A DNA stretch of 64,000 nucleotides, from the NCBI RefSeq assembly GCF_032884065.1, contig NC_088880.1:26040715-26104714 (forward strand), given 5' to 3'. The notes beneath the pieces are model-generated. The model had not been told where the DNA came from, searched no databases, and saw only the letters and a list, made by a program, of their open reading frames with translations. Of this stretch, positions 1 to 12,119 are shown piece by piece; position 1 is the first letter of the stretch, and every line of letters begins with the position of its first letter. Source of the stretch: Artemia franciscana (Eukaryota > Arthropoda > Branchiopoda > Anostraca > Artemiidae). Made by a program: the position numbers and the translations under genes.

Positions 1-295
1 TTGGTAAGACTTTCATAACATCATGTAAGGTTTTGATAATATTTGCCAAGATTTTGATAATCTTAATAGTAGCAGACACGATTTTGATGGCACTACGTTG
101 AGTTTCGTTAATAGGTAACATGATTTTGACAGCATCATTATAGATTTTGGTAATAGTAGTTACCTTTTGTTTGTAGCTGAAGATATTTCATTAATAACTT
201 GCAAGATTAAGATAATACCATATAATATTCTAGTAATAGCTTGCATGATTCTGATAGTATATTGTGCGGTTTTGCTAATGCAATAGAAAATTCTA
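1..295. repeat. Degenerate minisatellite, GATTTTGATAAT-like unit
   Basis: A short motif resembling GATTTTGATAATAG recurs every ~30-60 bases with many substitutions (for example near 31, 50, 80, 122, 150 and 245). No open frame of note. The window edge cuts the left side, so the true extent is unknown. It abuts the satellite array that follows and may belong to the same larger element. Confidence 0.4.
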
Positions 296-299
296 CTTA

Positions 300-1495
300 T
301 ATTAGGAGAAATGTTTTCGGAATGACGAGAGGATGCAAGACGGCCAGTAATGAAAGGGCACGGTGGTTTGAATTGAGATGGTGTATCATGGAGGGTTGCT
401 TTGTAGAAATGTGAACCAATAAAGTTAATGCATGATTTTTAACAAGAAAATTTCTGTAAATATCTTAGCTAGAGAGTGCCAGAGAGTCACCGTGGGTTGG
501 CTTTCAAAAACATGAATGAATTGATTCAATACATGATTTTTAACAAAAAACATCTGGAAAATATATTAGGAATGATTCGGGGTGCTAGTGGGTGCCAAAG
601 GGTCAGTCATAGTGTGGCACGATGGTTTTAGTTGATATGGTGTGTCATGGGGGGTTGGCTTGCAAAAACATGAAGCAATGGGTTTAATGCATAATTTGTA
701 ACAATAAAATATCTGGAAAGTGTCTTAGGTATGACGAGGGGGAAATAGGGTGCTATTAGTAGTGTGGCACAGTGGCGTGAAATGAAATAGTGTACCTTTG
801 AGGGTTGTTTGCGAAAACATGAACCAATGGATTTATTGCATGATTTTAACAAGAAAATATCTGAAAAACGTATTTGGAATGACGAGAGGATGCAAGAGGG
901 CCGGTCATTGTGTGGCACAGTGATTTGAATTGACATGGTGTATTACGTGGGGGGCTGGCTTGCAAAAGACACGAACCATTGGATTTAAACCACATTTTTA
1001 CCAAGAATACATCTGGAAAATTTCTTAGAAATAATGAGGGGGTGCTAGAGAACTAGTAGCAGTATTGCACATTGGCAGAATATTACATGGTGTACCTCAG
1101 AGGAATGGCTTGTGAAAAACATGGATCACTGGGTTTAAACCATATTTTAACAAGAAAATACCTGAAAATATCTTAGGAGTGATTAGAGGGTGTTAGAGGG
1201 TGCCGGTGGGCCAGTCATAGTGTGGCACGGCGGTGTGAATTGACATGGTGCATCACGGAGGGTTGGCTAGTGAAAACATAAGCCATTTAGTTTAATGTAT
1301 GATTATTAACAGCAAAATATCTGGAAAATGTCTTGGAAATGATGAAGGGGTGCCAGGGGCCAGTTATAGTGTGAGACGATGGTGTGTATTGACAAGGTGA
1401 GTCACGGAGGGATGGTTTGCGAAAAACATGAATCAATGCATTAAAATCATATTTCTACTCTGAAAGCATCTGGAATGTGTCTTAAGAGTGATAAC
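300..1495 (+). repeat. Satellite array, ~150-bp unit, ~8-9 diverged copies
   Basis: Each unit runs through a GATGA(G)GGGGTGC-like stretch, GCCAGTCATAGTGTGGCAC, a TTGACATGGTGTATCA-like stretch, GGAGGGTTGGCTTGC, AAAACATGAACCAATGG, TTTAATGCATGATTTTTAAC and AAGAAAATATCTGGAAAATG. Unit starts near 326, 459, 570, 729, 878, 1030, 1169 and 1338 give spacings of about 110-170 bases. The same unit occurs in reverse complement at 10400-11470 inside the foldback element, so this array is probably part of another copy cut by the window edge. Open frames here are incidental. Confidence 0.85.
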
Positions 1496-2045
1496 TAGGA
1501 GTAAACATTCAGATTAGTAAGTCCTGCTATTAAAATACAAAACGGCGTAAAAAAAAGACATTTAAGAAGATGTATTAGCCCTCCGAAACCATAAACGTTT
1601 CCTACAAAATAGATGTATTTGGTTAAATGTATCATAGTTAGGAAAATTGCTATATCAGTTGGTGTAATATGTGGAACCACCACATCTCCCCCTTTTTATT
1701 TACCTTCGTTTGATACATAATATTTATTTGGATTTTCCATGCGTTGTGATTTCAGACAGTAAATGTCGAAAACTCCTTGTATAGAGAAGTTGATCTACCA
1801 TTTTGTTTCACTTTATTCTACTTGTTTATTTTACTCATTCAATCAAACAAAGAGAAAAACTATTAGGCCTTGTTCCGCAAGAGCTTGAGCAATCAATTAA
1901 TATGCTTCGTTTTTCTCGAATTTTATGCGATTGCTGAAATAATCTCAGAGTCAATAGCTTGTTAGCAAATATTCAACATAACCCTAGCAAATATATTCTT
2001 TTTAGTTGAAATTTAGAAATAGTTAGTCTAGACCATAATACAGGT
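1496..2045. other. No gene seen; A+T-rich spacer
   Basis: Unique-looking A+T-rich sequence. A 62-codon minus-strand frame inside it has no recognisable motif. I see no repeat unit or RNA gene. Confidence 0.5.
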
Positions 2046-2595
2046 CACCAGGGCCTTATCCAAGATTTTTTTGGGGGAGGGGGGGGGGGGGTACGAAAAT
2101 ATTCTTTTCCAGTGGGTGGGGTTGCAAAAGAAAGACAAAACGACTCTAAAATTTGTTTACATTCATTTGTGTAATGTTTGTGTGAGTCGAACACAAATTT
2201 CGAGGGGATAGGTCAAACCCCCTACCCCCTTGAGACTGCATTACCCATCACATTCCAGCCTTCTTCAACGAGGTGGAAAAAAATTGAACCTGATAATTGC
2301 CGCAAAATGTATTAAGTCACAAAAACATCTGTTAGTTAAAGTTTCCTCCACTGCAAATGAACTTGATCCTCAGTGGAATGCTATCTTGGTTATCAGCCAG
2401 GAACGTATGCTGTTTCTAATCCCACTCCTCTTTGAAATATTCTCTGATTCATAAACTGACCCATAAACTGACCTGGAGAGTAAATACGCTTTAAACCACT
2501 TCCCCTGAACATAAATTTGCTTAACACCCCCTGCCCCTCCAAACCAGACAAAATTCTGAATATGACCCTGCTATGAGTCTCGGATACACAAGGCT
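2046..2595. mobile_element. Possible short TIR element with G/C homopolymer run
   Basis: The left end reads CAGGGCCTTATCCAAGATTT followed by a long G run near 2075-2091. The right end, in reverse complement, reads CAGGGTCATATTCAGAATTT, giving imperfect terminal inverted repeats. A similar pair (GGCCATATCCAAGGGTGG and reverse-complemented CAGGGATATATTCAGGATTT, with C runs) occurs at 29797-30050. No coding capacity. The ends are imperfect and no target-site duplication was identified, so this is tentative. Confidence 0.3.
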
Positions 2596-3099
2596 GATTA
2601 CAAGACGAAAACAAGGCACTTATAATAATGTCGTATCATTCATCTAAAGTTCAAGGACCATAAAATCATTTGACATTGGTATTATCCCGTCTCGTGAACA
2701 CCACTTATCTTGAAGAAATAGTGAGTCTGTCGCCGGTTTTTACCAGGAGTAAGGAAGAATTAAGTCAATGGACAAGTGTTGTCATCTGTAAATGAAAGCC
2801 GATTTGCAACTGATGCTTTCTGAAAAGCCTTCGAAATCTACGCAATCGATTTCAGGAAGATATGAAATTTGGCTTCTAACATAGAGTATAAACTTATTAG
2901 AAAGACAATTCTGTAAAACGGACATGGTTTTTTGTTAATTTCAGTATTTTGTTCTCAATTTATTGATAAAATAAGCAAATCTACTCCTGACCTAGTTTTA
3001 CTGTATCAAATATTAATTTTGCTGATCCTAATTTTGCTGAATGTCCTAAATTTGAATCTGATGCGTTCTTGAGGGAAAAACTTATCCTAAACTGAAAAA

Positions 3100-4790
3100 G
3101 AGAAAGTTTTTGGGGTAGGAAAAGCATCTATGCTTCCTAAGAATAAAATATAATATTCATCGGATCATAACTTACAACCCTTGCCCCCAGGGCTCAGGAG
3201 GGCTGTACCAACCCCGGTGTCAGTTCATATGATCTTTGGACAATTATAAACAAAATGGCTATCTCAAAATTTCAATGAAATGCAATTAAGGAAAGAGGGT
3301 TTGAGGGAGGACTAATTGCCCTCCAATCACTTTTGACTCTTAAAAAGGGAATTGGAATTTCCGATTTTTAATCGGCTGAGCCCCTTCAAAGCTTATACGA
3401 TCACTCCTTAAAAAAACTTATGTACACTGGGGCATAGCTTATGACCCTTTTCCCAGGCTTGTGAGGCTGTGACTACCCCAGAGGCATTTTATATTGTATT
3501 TTAACTATTTTGAACATCTCAAAATTTCGATTGGATGCATTTGGGGAAAAAATAACGTGGGGGAGCTGTTTTCCCTTCCATCGCTTTGGTTCTTAAAAAA
3601 GGAATTAGAACTTTCAGTTTCCATTCAATTGAGCCCACTCTGAACTTGATACAACCACCCCTTCCTTAGATACGTTATATGGCCCCGAGGCATAACTTAC
3701 AATGCTTGCCCCCGGGCTCAGAGGGGTTGTATCGATAGCGGAGCTTTTGTTGTCTGATCTTTGGACTATTCTGAACAAAATGGCTATCTCAAATTTTGGT
3801 CTGGAACCTTTGGAAAAAGAGGCTATGGCAGTTGCTAGTTGCCCTTCGATAGCTTTTGACTCTTGTGAGGGCCCTAGAACTTGAATTTTCAATCGAATGA
3901 CCCCTTAGAAGTTTATGCGACCACTTCTTCCACCTGTATGTGAAAGTGAGTGAACAAATGAGTTTGAATGAGTTTGTGTGCGGGAGTGAGTGAATGAGTG
4001 TGAGTGAGTGAGTGAGTAAGTGTAAGTGAGTAATCAAGTGCCATTGGGTGCAAGCAAGTGTGAGCTACCTGCGAGTTCAAAAGCTTACACGATCACCCCT
4101 TGCATAAAAACCTTGTCAGGCAATCGGGGCATAACTTACAACTCTTACCCCAGGGTTTCGCGGGGTTGTGTTAACTACACAGACATAGCTATATGATCTT
4201 TGGACTATTTTGAACAAAATAACCATCTCAAAAATTTTATCGGATGTATTTGGGGAAAAGAGGGTGTGGGGAGGGGGATCTATGCCCTCTGGCTACTTTC
4301 TGAATCCCCTCCAAAGCTTGTACGACCACCCCTTCCATAAAACCTTATATACCCTCCAATCACTTTCGACTCTAAAAAAGGGAACAAGAACTTTCAATTT
4401 ACAATCAAACGTGCCTCCTGAAAAGCTTTTACGGCTACCCCTTCCGTAAAAACATTATGTATCCTCGGATCATAACTTGTAACCCTTGCCCCTGGGCTCA
4501 AGAGGGTTGTGCTGACTCTGGTGCCACTTTTTACGACCTTTCGGCAATTTTGAACAAAAAGGCCATTTTAAAATTCCGATCATATTCATTTTGGGAAAAA
4601 AGGTGGAGTGATCTTCAATCACTTTTGACTCAAATAGAGCATTAGAACTTCCAATTTTTAATCAAATTAGCCTCCTCAAAAGTTTATATGACTACTTCTT
4701 CCATAAAAACCCTATATACCCCCAGGGTTTAGCTTACGACCGTTGTCCCGGGTTTTAGTCAGCCCCAGAGGCATTGTCATATTATATCTG
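3100..4790. repeat. Degenerate ~260-bp tandem repeat block
   Basis: About six diverged copies share, in order: GCATAACTTACAACCCTTGC, CCCAGGGCTCAGGAGG, TTTGGACTATTTTGAACAAA, ATGGCTATCTCAAAATTT, CCCTCCAATCACTTTTGACT and TACGACCACCCCTTCCATAA. Copies start near 3165, 3430, 3690, 4127, 4460 and 4720. The third interval is longer because a GAGT microsatellite sits in it. Parts (GAACAAAATGGCTATCTCAA) are also found in the middle of the ~1.7-kb palindromic family, so the two are probably distantly related. Open frames here have no conserved product. Confidence 0.75.
3938..4065. repeat. (GAGT)n / (GTGA)n microsatellite
   Basis: An imperfect GTGAGTGAGTGA-type tetranucleotide tract interrupts the ~260-bp repeat block. 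Low-complexity frames read through it on the minus strand. Confidence 0.8.
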
Positions 4791-6765
4791 GACTAAAATT
4801 TTCATAGTCAAATTTATCCAAAATTTTAAAATGAAAATGGTCACAAATACTTCAATAGTTTTAATAAATTTGGCTGGAGATGAATATATGTGGTAAAAAC
4901 ATCTTAAAAAGCACATTAAAATTTAATTCGATTCCCAAAAGGTCATGAAAAATAAAGGTTTATATTTATGAGAAAGGCTTGCCAAATATACAAAAAAAAA
5001 TGAAATTAAAGTTCTTAAAACAACTGTCTTTCTGTCGACCAAGTTAAGATTGGTCCCCTGTATTTAATCTAAAGTAACCAAATAATTTTTAGCAGCCTAA
5101 AATGGAAGGAGGACAACCATACTGTTCGTCATATTTTTGTTCAGGCTGAATTCAGACACGCACCATTTAGATAAACATCAATATAAGGAAGATGGTGAAA
5201 AAGATACTTTTGCCTTTTTATAACAAAAATTTATTAGATGAAAGAATAGTGATTCTACATTTAAATAAATAAACGAAATAAAAACAATCATCTTTAATTA
5301 AAACCATAGAACATTTCGATTAAATGGTGTAGTTACGACAAAATTGGTAGAGTGGAGACGTGGCATTCGTTCACATATTATTTAATTCGATAATTTCTTA
5401 TTATTTTAGGCTTTTTTTAATGACATGTTGTTCAAACCGACGTTAAAAAATAAAAGGAATTATTTAAAAAATAAAGCATTAAATCTTGAACATTCAGCAT
5501 AACCGATTTTTTTTTATACAAAAATTTTCAATAGAAAAAAAAGTGAAAACTCACAGATCCAAAATAAAGTGAAGGTTCTACCTCTTTTTAAATATGTAAT
5601 TTTGCTGGAATACAATTCAGGCAATGACCAGTGAAAAGTGACCCTCTGCGGGTTCTGTCACGGTTATGGTTTTCAGACGATACTCTGTCTGCAAATTCAA
5701 TCCACATTGGAAGAGAAAATAAAATTGTCGGTACAGAAACTGTTCCTTGAAAATATAAGCTAACCAAAGACCAATCGTGTAGTAGTGATCAATCAGATTT
5801 AAGATCCCTGTCAAACTGATTCGAGATCCGAAGTGTTTAAAGCTCGTTCTAAGACTGGACCCAGTGTCTGAACATCCCAATGGTGGGCTCAAAGAGTTTG
5901 TCATCGTAGAATAGCTACCCATAATTGAGTGCTTTCACTCAAGAAGATAATAAAATTGAAAAGCTTTTTTGTCATTAAGTGGATGAACTTGATCGTATCC
6001 TAAGTTAGAATAAAATCCTACTTTCCATGCTTTAACTATATATGCACAAGAAATATCATTATCATTCAGAGTGACTAAGCAATTACTTTAGAATTATTTT
6101 ATGACAGAATACAAAATTTATCTCTCATGCCATACAAGTCATAGACTTTCTACTATCTGAGATATATCATGGTGACAGTAACGCCCACTTTCGTATTCCC
6201 AAAGCGATATGGAAATAGGAACACAATGATGGTATTGTTTCCATTCTTATTGGGTTTGCTCACCCCCTAATCTGAACATATAGGTGTGAAGCTTTCTTCC
6301 TTTTTTTGAAGACTTGAATAACGATGGACGCAACAGATATATTGAGGCAACAAAAGTTACCACTATCATAAAATTCGTTGAGAATCGAAAACAGTTATTT
6401 TTCTTATAGTTCATTTTGTTTAATTGAAAATCTTCCTTTAACATTTGCCAAGGACCCAATCTGAAATTTTCAAGAGTGAAGGCAAGTCTGAACAAAGTCT
6501 CATGGGGATGGTGTGAAGGTTTCATACAAATATTTGTGAAAATATTGCGTAAATTTGCGTATTTTCCCAATGTTAGAAAGCTACCCAAAAACATCAGATG
6601 ACAGGCATAAGAAACTGTAGCGTATACTATCTTATGAAGAACGGAGAAAAAAACATTTCGCTTATTTTAATAAAACGCAGAGTTTATCCTTTTCCTCCTA
6701 CCCCCTCCCCTAGAAGTTTCCTTAAAGTTTTGACTAGATCCCCCATTAGTGCGGCAAAACAAAAT
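4790..6765. other. Mostly unique spacer; no confident gene
   Basis: A+T-rich and free of the repeat families seen elsewhere. Two minus-strand open frames (5617-5922 and 6247-6594) fall here; the first is listed separately. The second has one hydrophobic stretch (FMIVVTFVASIYLL) but no family signature. Neither shows enough to be called a gene. Confidence 0.4.
5617..5922 (-). CDS. Open frame of unknown function; possible terminal exon
   Basis: A 101-codon frame, relatively G+C-rich against its surroundings, ending in VTEPAEGHFSLVIA before the stop. It contains a hydrophobic/aromatic stretch around residues 43-72 (LIDHYYTIGLWLAYIF, then QFYFLFQ) that could be a membrane segment. I do not recognise the family. 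It lies in a stretch without obvious repeats, which is the only reason to list it. No paired splice site, promoter or homologous neighbour was identified. It may be a chance frame. Confidence 0.2.
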   Translation of the reverse strand: MGSYSTMTNSLSPPLGCSDTGSSLRTSFKHFGSRISLTGILNLIDHYYTIGLWLAYIFKEQFLYRQFYFLFQCGLNLQTEYRLKTITVTEPAEGHFSLVIA

Positions 6766-6767
6766 AT

Positions 6768-6825
6768 ACTTACTTATTACTATCACTACTACGACTACTA
6801 CTACGACTACTATACTAACAACTCA
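6768..6825 (-). repeat. (GTA)n trinucleotide tail of the non-LTR element
   Basis: On the + strand this is a run of ACTACTACGACTACTAC type. It lies immediately after the coding remnant of the LINE (in its reading direction), as expected for elements that end in short tandem repeats instead of poly(A). Confidence 0.7.
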
Positions 6826-8611
6826 CCGCAGCACAAAGCCACCTGAGGCCAACACAGCTACGCACGTTCCTCCTCCATTCCATTCAAAGCCTCCCTCTTT
6901 ACACCTTCCCAGAAAGTTTCTATTTCCTTTAAATCTTTCTTTATACCATGCTCCCGCCCCAGACGAGGACGACTTGCTTTCTGTTTAGCCCTACACGGTT
7001 GGCCAAAAGGACAATCTCCGACAATCTGTCCTCCTCCATCCGCAAATCATGCCCTAGCCATCTCAACCTTTCTTTCATTATAGCCCTAGAAAGCCGAGTT
7101 GAATCACATTTTTCTTACAGTCTACAGTTTGAAATATGGCCAGTCAGCCGCGTAACCAGAACAATCCGTAATCAATTTCTCTCGAAAATATCTAGTAAAT
7201 TTTCATCTGCTTTTGGGAGCTCTAATTTTTCTGAGCCATATTTGACCAGTTTCCTCACTGTAGCTTCCAATATTCTAATCTTGGTTTGCAGACTTATCTT
7301 TCTATTCTTCCAAACTTTTTTTAACTGTGAAAAAACACCCTGAGCCTTAGCTATTCTACTTTTAACATCTTCACTGCTCCCACCATCTTTACTACCAAAG
7401 TAGGACTACCAAGGTAAGTGAAGTTGCCCACTTGACCAATCTTATTGTTACCCAACGTCACCTTTTCCTCTTCACTTATTCCTTTCCTTAGTGACTTAGT
7501 CTTCTTAACATTAACTTTCACACTTATTCTAGCACCCTGAACTGACAGAACCTCTAAAAGTTCATTCATTTTGCTCAAACTTTCACCTAGGATGCATAAT
7601 CATTAGTATAATCTAAATCCAGGAGATATTCCCTTCCCCATTTGATTCCGTGGTCTCCTATCCCCTTTCCTCTGCTCCTTAAGACAAAGTCTATCAAAAC
7701 ATTCCATATACAGGGGGATAGAACACAACCCTGCTTAACTCCTGATTTAATACAAAACCAGCTAATAACCTCATTTCCTAACTTGACCGCAGCAGTGTTA
7801 TTCGCTGACATATTTTCGTACACTAATCACTTTAATGCGTTTGTCTGGTAAAACATGCAAGGACAAGACCTTTGCTAAAGCTCTTCTAAAAACAGAATCG
7901 AACGGTTGCTCATAATCTATAAAACTGAAGACCAAAGGTGCTGGGCAACTAAGGCACTTCTCAATTATTAATCTAAGAGTGAAAATTTGGTCAACGTATC
8001 CCCTACCGTGTCTAAAACTGCACTGTTCTCCTCTTAAAACTTTGTCTACAGATTCTCTCAGTCTAAAAGGCTTCATATTATTAAGTAAGCTACTACTTAG
8101 AGGGACTAAAGTAATGCCTCGATGATTACGACACTCACTCTTATTCCCTTTCTTATTCAGTAATTTAATTAAGGTTTTCACAAAATCGTTAGGTAATTCC
8201 CCTTTTTCAAAAATCATATCCATAATCTTAAGTAAATTATTCTTAGCCTCAGAGCCACCACCATATTTAAGAAATTCATTTGCCACATTATCAGCCCCTG
8301 GTATTATGCCGACAAGCTGCATCTTCTAGATCCTCCGCAATTTTATCCATGGCCTGCACTTCACACCTCTTTAGTTTATATGTTAATGCTTTCTCCACGT
8401 TCTTTGCATTCCTTTTGTTTTCATATGATCTATTGCTTAGATCGTTCTTGTGCAAGCCCCCTCTCCTCTCTGTCAAACATAAAGCTTTTTCACTAATATT
8501 CCTAGCAGCAGATTTAACTTTCTTACCTATATCACTATCTTCGTGCAGTTTTAGCATTTTCGTACAAATGTCAGAGATTGGGCTTGCGTGGCTGTAAATC
8601 ATCATTCGCAA
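6768..8611 (-). pseudogene. Decayed non-LTR retrotransposon (reverse transcriptase region to 3' end)
   Basis: Read on the minus strand, four overlapping frames form the remains of a LINE ORF2. From 8611 to ~8291 is the region before the RT. Then 8322-7798 carries CRNHRGITL, a FRHGRGYVDQIFTLRL block and motif A (FSFIDYEQPFDSV). Next 7823-7587 carries motif B (GVKQGCVLSPCIWNVLIDFV) and a damaged motif C (LLDLDYTNDYAS where active enzymes have ADD). Then 7578-7351 contains FTYLGS, followed to ~6850 by the C-terminal part in other frames. Frame changes and internal stops show it is inactive, and the endonuclease end is missing (5' truncation). A trinucleotide tail at 6768-6825 marks the 3' end. 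The clade was not assigned. Confidence 0.85.
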
Positions 8612-8829
8612 GTTCTATTGGCCCAAAGTAATTTCTTTATAAGTTTTCTAGTAGATCAGAAAGAGAGAGCATCCTGCTTACCTTTCTGCAGAAAAGTCAC
8701 TGGTCGAGAGACAATTTTGAAGGGCCCAAAGGCTATTTTGTGCCTCCAATCATACACGTTGAAAAGCCTTGTGTGATATCATTTTGAACAAGGTCAAAGG
8801 CCTCTGATACCAACTGAGCCAGTAAGCAA

Positions 8830-10170
8830 GTAGTATCCCTCCTTGGTTTTAGTGACACCCATAGCAACTACTCTTTTCCTCGTTTAATGATTTAAGTTGA
8901 AAGGCGATTCTCTCAAGATCCAGGTGTTATAAAAGTTCTTCAAGATGTAGGTGGTTGTTACCTAATGGGGAATGTTTTTTAAGAGACTCAGGTGCATGTT
9001 ACGTCATATGGCACATAAAAACCATATGGTACATATGGTTTTTGAGGGAGATGTTATTTTATGGGACTTAGCAGATTTATCGAGAATGACATAATATCGG
9101 GGGGCATGCTAGACTTCAAGGGCCCGTGGGGAGCCTCCACTTGTAACAGTGGAGGGCGCAAACGTCGGTGTTACGTAATGACAGTGTAAAGGTGGGACGC
9201 TACGTAATGACGGTGCACATGTGGATGTTACGTAATGGTAGGGCATGCAGAGGCTTTTAGATAATGACGGTGCACATATGGATGTTAAATAAAAAACTTT
9301 AGATTTTTTCTTCGGGATTTCCTTTTTTCAAGGCCTTTTTTTTGCATTTCATTTTCTTTCAATGCGGTTTTTTCTTTAAAGGGGTTTTAGTCGGGGAAAA
9401 TTTATTAGCTAAAGATTTTGTCCACAGCTAAAGATTTAAGGGACTGGAATTGAGGGTTAGCCCTTTGGACTACGAAACCCTTCTTATTATTTGTATTCGG
9501 TTATGCATTCTACTTGATGGTCAGTAGAATGCAAGGAGAATCCCCCTTTTTCCACATACTAGAGCGATTAAGTAACTCGAATGTTCCCAACCCTTTCCAA
9601 ATGAGAGCAGAAGCATCCCCATTGCAATTAATTTTTGCTATATTAGACAAGCCTGCATGTTACGTTACATTTGTGCTCTAATGTGACCTAGACAGGCGTA
9701 GTTTCGTAGCAGGTTTTACATAGCATTGACTTTAGATATTTATTACGTAAATGATTACGTATTGAAGTTTTATTCTGGAGCAAGAAACCTGAAGGTCATA
9801 GACTTTTGTACATACAAATTGTATTAATAAAAACAAATTTACAAGGCATTATTGAAACACACAAAAAGCAGTTAAAACTAACCAACGGAAAAAACAAAAC
9901 CTGAAAAAAGCCTGACATAGGATAATATATAAGCAAAAGAAACCGTGAATTAAGGAAAGGTAGAGTTCCTAGCAACCAATTCCAGAGGCGGGAATGGAGG
10001 GTTTATTATTAGAGATAAATTTAATCCATATTAATAGCTATTTCTGAGAGCTTTTAATGAAAACGCCCCGTTTCATTGAGGCAAAACTATTCATATTCAC
10101 GCCACCATGACAATATGCGGCCAGCCACCCTAGCAGGCAATTTTATAGGAGGGAAGGTTGTTATTATAGA
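8830..10170 (+). repeat. Left inverted arm of the foldback element
   Basis: Begins near GACACCCATAGCAACTACTC. Includes a subterminal cluster of TACGTAATGA-type repeats at about 9160-9290, an A+T-rich middle, and ends near the GCCACCATGACAATATG segment (10100) and GGAAGGTTGTTATTA (10150). It pairs with 12858-14435. No coding frame. Confidence 0.8.
9160..9295. repeat. Subterminal TACGTAATGACGGTGCACA repeats
   Basis: Four to five copies of a ~35-base unit containing TTACGTAATGACGGTGCACA with GTGGATGT spacers. The inverse array lies at 14095-14290 in the other arm, and a related small cluster in both orientations at 40380-40540. Such subterminal repeats often are transposase-binding sites in foldback-type elements; that role is inferred. 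Confidence 0.75.
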
Positions 10171-10399
10171 TACATGTAAGCAATATTAAGTGTTATATTC
10201 GGGAGGTCGTAATGGAAATCCCTCAATTTCTTCAGACTGAGTGTTAGATTTTAATCCCCCGCCTCCGATAAATTGATGTAACACCTCCCACCTCAACTTT
10301 AAGCTATAGAACATGTTATCCCAAGCAATTTACACAACTATAGCCATATGTGGCCGCCCAATGGCACCCCTGTGATATATATTATCATTCCGAAGAAAT

Positions 10400-11470
10400 T
10401 TTGATCAGAAATTTTCATGATGAAAATATTATTCAAATCCAATAATTCAAGTGTTTTTGCAAGCCATCCTTCTGTGATATTTCTCAATTCACATCTCTAT
10501 GCCAAACTATGACTGGCCCCCTGGCACCCCTTCATCATTCCTAAGACATTTTCCAGATATTTTTTCGTTAAGAATCATGAATTAAATCCTTTGATTCATT
10601 TTTCACAAGCCAACCCTCCGTAATACATCATATTATAATCACAAAACCGGGCCATACTATCACTGACCCTCTTGCATCGTTGGGCACCCCCTTATCATTC
10701 CTAAGACATTTTTGAAGACCCTCTCTCAATAAAATTATGCTTAAAGTTCATTGATTCGTGTTTTCGCAAGTCATCATTCTGTGATCCACCATCTCAATTC
10801 ACGCCACAATCTCACACTATTACTGATCCTCTGGCACCTTCTGACACCCTTCACTTTCCTAAGACATTTTTGAGATGTTTTCTCGTTAAAAAACATGCAT
10901 TAAACCCAATGGTTCATATTTTCACAAGCCAACACTGTCAATACACCATGTCAATTCTCACTGCCGTGACCCACTATTAATGCCCCCTCCAACACCCTCC
11001 AATACCCCCTCATCATTCTTAAGACATTTTCCAGATATTTTCTTGTCAAATATATGATTTAAATCCAATGATTCCGTGACCCAATGATTCCAATGATTCT
11101 GCGTTCCAATGATGCCAATGATCCCTCCGTTGTACACCTTCTCAATTCACACCATCATGCCACACTAAGACTGACCATCTGGCACCTTCTGGCACCCCCT
11201 TAATCATTTTTACGACATTTTCTAGGTAATTTACTGTTACAAATCATTCATCAAATCCAGTAGTCCATAATTTTGCAAGCCACATTTAACGTGATATACC
11301 ATCGCAATTCACGCCACTGTGCTACACTATGAATGGCCTTCTGGCATCCTCTAGTACCCCTAATCATTTCTAAGATATTTTCCAGAAATTTGCTTGTTAA
11401 AAATCACATTAAATCCAACGGTTGGGGTTTTAGGAATCCAACCCCAAACATGATGCCCCTTTGACAATTT
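10400..11470 (-). repeat. ~150-bp satellite array inside the foldback loop (inverted)
   Basis: Reverse complement of the unit in the array at 300-1495: CATTCCTAAGACATTTTCCA, GATATTTTCTTGTTAAAAAT, CAATGATTCAT, TTGCAAGCCAACCCTCCG, TGATATACCATCTCAATTCA, GCCACACTATGACTGGCC, CCTGGCACC. About seven diverged copies. CAATGATTCC is locally amplified near 11069-11117. Confidence 0.85.
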
Positions 11471-12119
11471 TCAGCACTGTTGCAAACTAAAAATGGCACA
11501 CAATGCCATCTGGCATACATTATCACATCTAAGGTTTTTTCATTCGTTTTCCTAAGAAATATCCCTTTACACTAGAATCGATCATTTAAACTTAATGAAA
11601 AATTTCTAATAGCGTTTCTTTTGATGCTCCTGACAATTCATTCCGCCATTGTTATATGTGATATACCTGTGGAATCCCTGTGATGCACATTATCACACAT
11701 TAAATTTTTTCAACCTTTATCCAGCAAAAAAAACTTTGTGAACTAAACAATATCGCATTTATTTAATTGCATTTATTTGGACAGCGGAACCTTGCCATTT
11801 CACTATTAGATTACGACGTTTTTTTTACATTTCACATCCCCCTTCTCCTTATTTTACAGTCATTTTTTAAACAAAGCTCCCCTAAAATAACATATAATAT
11901 GAAATAAATTCTTGTTTAAGACTTTTCCTTATTCCCACAACATTTAGAAACCCAGATAAAACCTTAGACATCAATACGAAGCCAAAGAAAAACAGGGAAA
12001 CTCATAGAAAGCATGACCAAGCTGTAGAAATCGTGGGCAACATCTGAAATCAAGACTAATACATAGAAATAATAGCCAAGCCCTAGAAATCCAGACGAAT
12101 TCAACAAAATCATAGTCAA

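Noticed and set aside
7642..8597. Plus-strand frames opposite the LINE remnant
   Set aside because: They are antisense shadows of the reverse-transcriptase coding sequence on the minus strand.
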